From positions 186,001 to 250,000 of the forward strand of contig NZ_FXWH01000003.1 in NCBI RefSeq assembly GCF_900177775.1: 64,000 nucleotides of DNA. Direction: 5' to 3'. The stretch comes from Pseudidiomarina planktonica. Its GTDB lineage: Bacteria > Pseudomonadota > Gammaproteobacteria > Enterobacterales > Alteromonadaceae. Under the pieces are notes generated by a model. That model was not told the origin of the DNA, did no database searches, and saw nothing but the letters and a program-made list of their open reading frames with translations. Shown here in pieces: positions 62,517 through 64,000 of the stretch (positions are counted from its first letter, which is position 1; each line of letters begins with the position of its first letter). A program made the translations under genes and the position numbers.

Positions 62517-63734
62517 TTAGGCACTGCGCGTTGCCAGCGCCGGTGAAATGGCTGCGGCTCGGCGAGCCGGGCCAAGCACCGCTAACTGGCCCACTACCAG
62601 CAGCACTGCCATGGCTATCGGCAGGTAATGCCAGCCAACCCGTGGCAAGCTAAACACATCCACCAGCCAGATATTCAGCGCAATACTTGAGCCTACGCCT
62701 AAAATCAGACCACAACTGGTAACCAGTGCGTTTTCCACTAAAAAGTGACGGATAATTTGCCAGCGGGTAGCACCTAATGCCCGGCGCGTACCAATTTGCT
62801 TACGTCGACGGTTCACACTGAAAGTAACCATGCCGACAATGCCTAACGCCGTAATAATGGTGAGTACCGTTACTATTACCCACAGAATAGTCTGCAGTGC
62901 CTGATGGCCGCGATAGCTGTCGTCACGGGTTTCTTCCATAGTGCGAACATTCCGAATTAACCGGCCAACATCACGATCCAGCAATAGTTTCTCGGTGGCT
63001 TTAATCATGGCATCACGCTGGCCTGGCTCGGTGCGAATAAAGTAACGTGACGAGCCAAACAGGGTGCGTTGTGGCACCAGCATCACTCGTTCAACCGCAC
63101 TCCAGCCCACCCAGGGCGCTTGCAACTGGTCCATGATGCCAATAATAGTCATAGGCTCATCGTTGTTGATATACACGGTTTTACCCACGGCTTCGCTCAC
63201 GCTAAGATCCGGGAATAATTCTTTCGCGGCCGCTTCGGTAATAATAATATTTTGTGGCCACTCAGTGGCATTACGCCCGCGGTAACCGATTTCCGAAGCA
63301 CTGAAATTACGCCCCGCAATCAGTTCTACGTCCAAGGTATTCATGCCATTGTCGTCAACAAAGTACACGGCAATACCAGAGCCGCGTGCTTCAGCGCCGG
63401 GTTCAACTGACAAGCCCATTGACCAGCCACCACCACTAAGTGGAATGGCATTAATCTGGGTGGCATCCACAATACCCGGCAACTGGCGAATTAAGCGCAA
63501 ATCTTCTTCTACTACCAGTTGCTCGTTGAAGTCCTGCGCATAACCGGTGCTGGACAGATAAAACTGGTTTGCTTCGTCGAGCCCCGAAGGGCGCGCCATT
63601 AAAGAGCTGCGGTTCTCAATCATGTGAATAGCGTTCACCATAATGGTCATAGTGACCGCTATTTGCAGTGCCAGTAACAAAGCACCAACCTTATTGCGCA
63701 GTAGTGCGCGAAAAATAGGTCCTAGTTCGCTCAT
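62517..63734 (-). CDS. ABC transporter permease, MacB/FtsX family
   Basis: 405 residues. N-terminal membrane helix (about 15-37), MacB-type periplasmic core domain (about 40-265), and a C-terminal FtsX domain with three helices (about 280-400), including RRRKQIGTRRALGATRWQIIRHFL. Part of an export or lipoprotein/peptide-type ABC system; the ATPase and adaptor are expected outside the window to the right. Followed by (in transcription order preceded by) a second permease with a 23-nt gap. Confidence 0.88.
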   Translation of the reverse strand: MSELGPIFRALLRNKVGALLLALQIAVTMTIMVNAIHMIENRSSLMARPSGLDEANQFYLSSTGYAQDFNEQLVVEEDLRLIRQLPGIVDATQINAIPLSGGGWSMGLSVEPGAEARGSGIAVYFVDDNGMNTLDVELIAGRNFSASEIGYRGRNATEWPQNIIITEAAAKELFPDLSVSEAVGKTVYINNDEPMTIIGIMDQLQAPWVGWSAVERVMLVPQRTLFGSSRYFIRTEPGQRDAMIKATEKLLLDRDVGRLIRNVRTMEETRDDSYRGHQALQTILWVIVTVLTIITALGIVGMVTFSVNRRRKQIGTRRALGATRWQIIRHFLVENALVTSCGLILGVGSSIALNIWLVDVFSLPRVGWHYLPIAMAVLLVVGQLAVLGPARRAAAISPALATRSA

Positions 63735-63757
63735 TGTTATAATCCTTAATAGTGTTG

Positions 63758-64000
63758 CTACTGGGTTTTAAGCTGACCGGCAGGAGCTACGCTGCAGGTA
63801 CGCCAGGTTGGATAAATACCAGCTAATACGGTGCTGACAATGGCCAGAACTACGGCAAGTGCCGCCATGGTTAAATCCAGTTCGGCTAACCCTCTGGTGT
63901 CTTCGCCATACAAACCGGAAACCCCTTGTAAACCCAGCCAGGCAATAGCTAAGCCCAAAATACCGCCGGCAACACCCAACATGGCGGACTCAATAATGTG
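63758..64000 (-). CDS. ABC transporter permease, MacB/FtsX family (5' part outside window)
   Basis: Only the last 80 codons are inside. The frame stays open through the right edge (reads HIIESAMLGV at the start of the visible part), so it does not begin at the internal ATG 63982. The fragment is the last FtsX helices: GILGLAIAWLGLQGVSGLYG and a second helix before a short cytoplasmic tail. Tandem with the other permease, likely one MacB-like export unit. Confidence 0.75.
   Translation of the reverse strand, partial: HIIESAMLGVAGGILGLAIAWLGLQGVSGLYGEDTRGLAELDLTMAALAVVLAIVSTVLAGIYPTWRTCSVAPAGQLKTQ

Overview
The window is a gene-dense chromosomal segment of about 50% GC from a marine-type gammaproteobacterium. 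The order rpiA/serA, fau, ssrS (6S RNA), zapA, ygfB, pepP, ubiH, ubiI, gcvT, gcvH, gcvP follows the Escherichia coli block at that locus. Large Oar-like and other TonB-dependent receptors, long PstC/PstA subunits, periplasmic MsrAB and many secreted peptidases or amidohydrolases suggest Alteromonadales, probably Idiomarinaceae (inference from gene content only).

Left part (1-14520). tadA runs off the left edge. It is followed by a small PspB-like membrane protein with an excellent sigma-54 promoter. A phosphate-acquisition island comes next: an Oar-like TonB receptor, a secreted endonuclease/exonuclease/phosphatase-fold enzyme, phoB-phoR, pstS, and pstC-pstA-pstB-phoU. Pho boxes precede phoB, pstS and pstC with the same 10-nt gap to the -10 hexamer. 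A weaker Pho box faces the TonB receptor, which suggests that the receptor and enzyme scavenge organic phosphate.

Conserved housekeeping block (14517-29346). fau-rpiA-serA, 6S RNA and zapA lie on the minus strand. A secreted amidohydrolase on the plus strand has been placed between ssrS and fau. ygfB-pepP-ubiH-ubiI run on the plus strand, followed by a LysR gene and then gcvT-gcvH-gcvP. gcvT has a highly structured leader, and a terminator-like hairpin separates gcvH from gcvP.

Variable middle (29351-39528). Three AT-richer minus-strand genes (lipoprotein hydrolase, zinc-ribbon membrane protein, MFS transporter) look like an insertion. They are followed by an APC permease, a degenerate-GGDEF 7TMR-DISM protein, a MAPEG protein, a diguanylate cyclase with an NMT1/THI5-like sensor domain, and a DUF1499-msrAB pair.

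Central operon of most interest (39738-48328). Six tightly packed plus-strand genes encode a TonB-dependent receptor, a TVP38/TMEM64 membrane domain fused to a flavin disulfide reductase, a complete YnjB-YnjC-YnjD ABC importer, and a YnjF-type CDP-alcohol phosphatidyltransferase. All junctions after the first overlap. This looks like one envelope-spanning uptake and lipid-modification system with unknown substrate.

Right part (48325-64000). It holds a sterol-desaturase-family enzyme, an S10 peptidase, a Pmp3/YqaE peptide, azurin, a yqjDEK-like set with a BON lipoprotein, a homoserine dehydrogenase/homoserine acyltransferase pair for methionine synthesis, an unknown lipoprotein, an orphan GAF histidine kinase, a 1065-residue propeller-amidohydrolase, a LysR regulator whose start codon abuts a terminator, and two MacB/FtsX-type ABC permeases, the second cut by the right edge. 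I saw no tRNA, rRNA, CRISPR array, transposase or phage gene.
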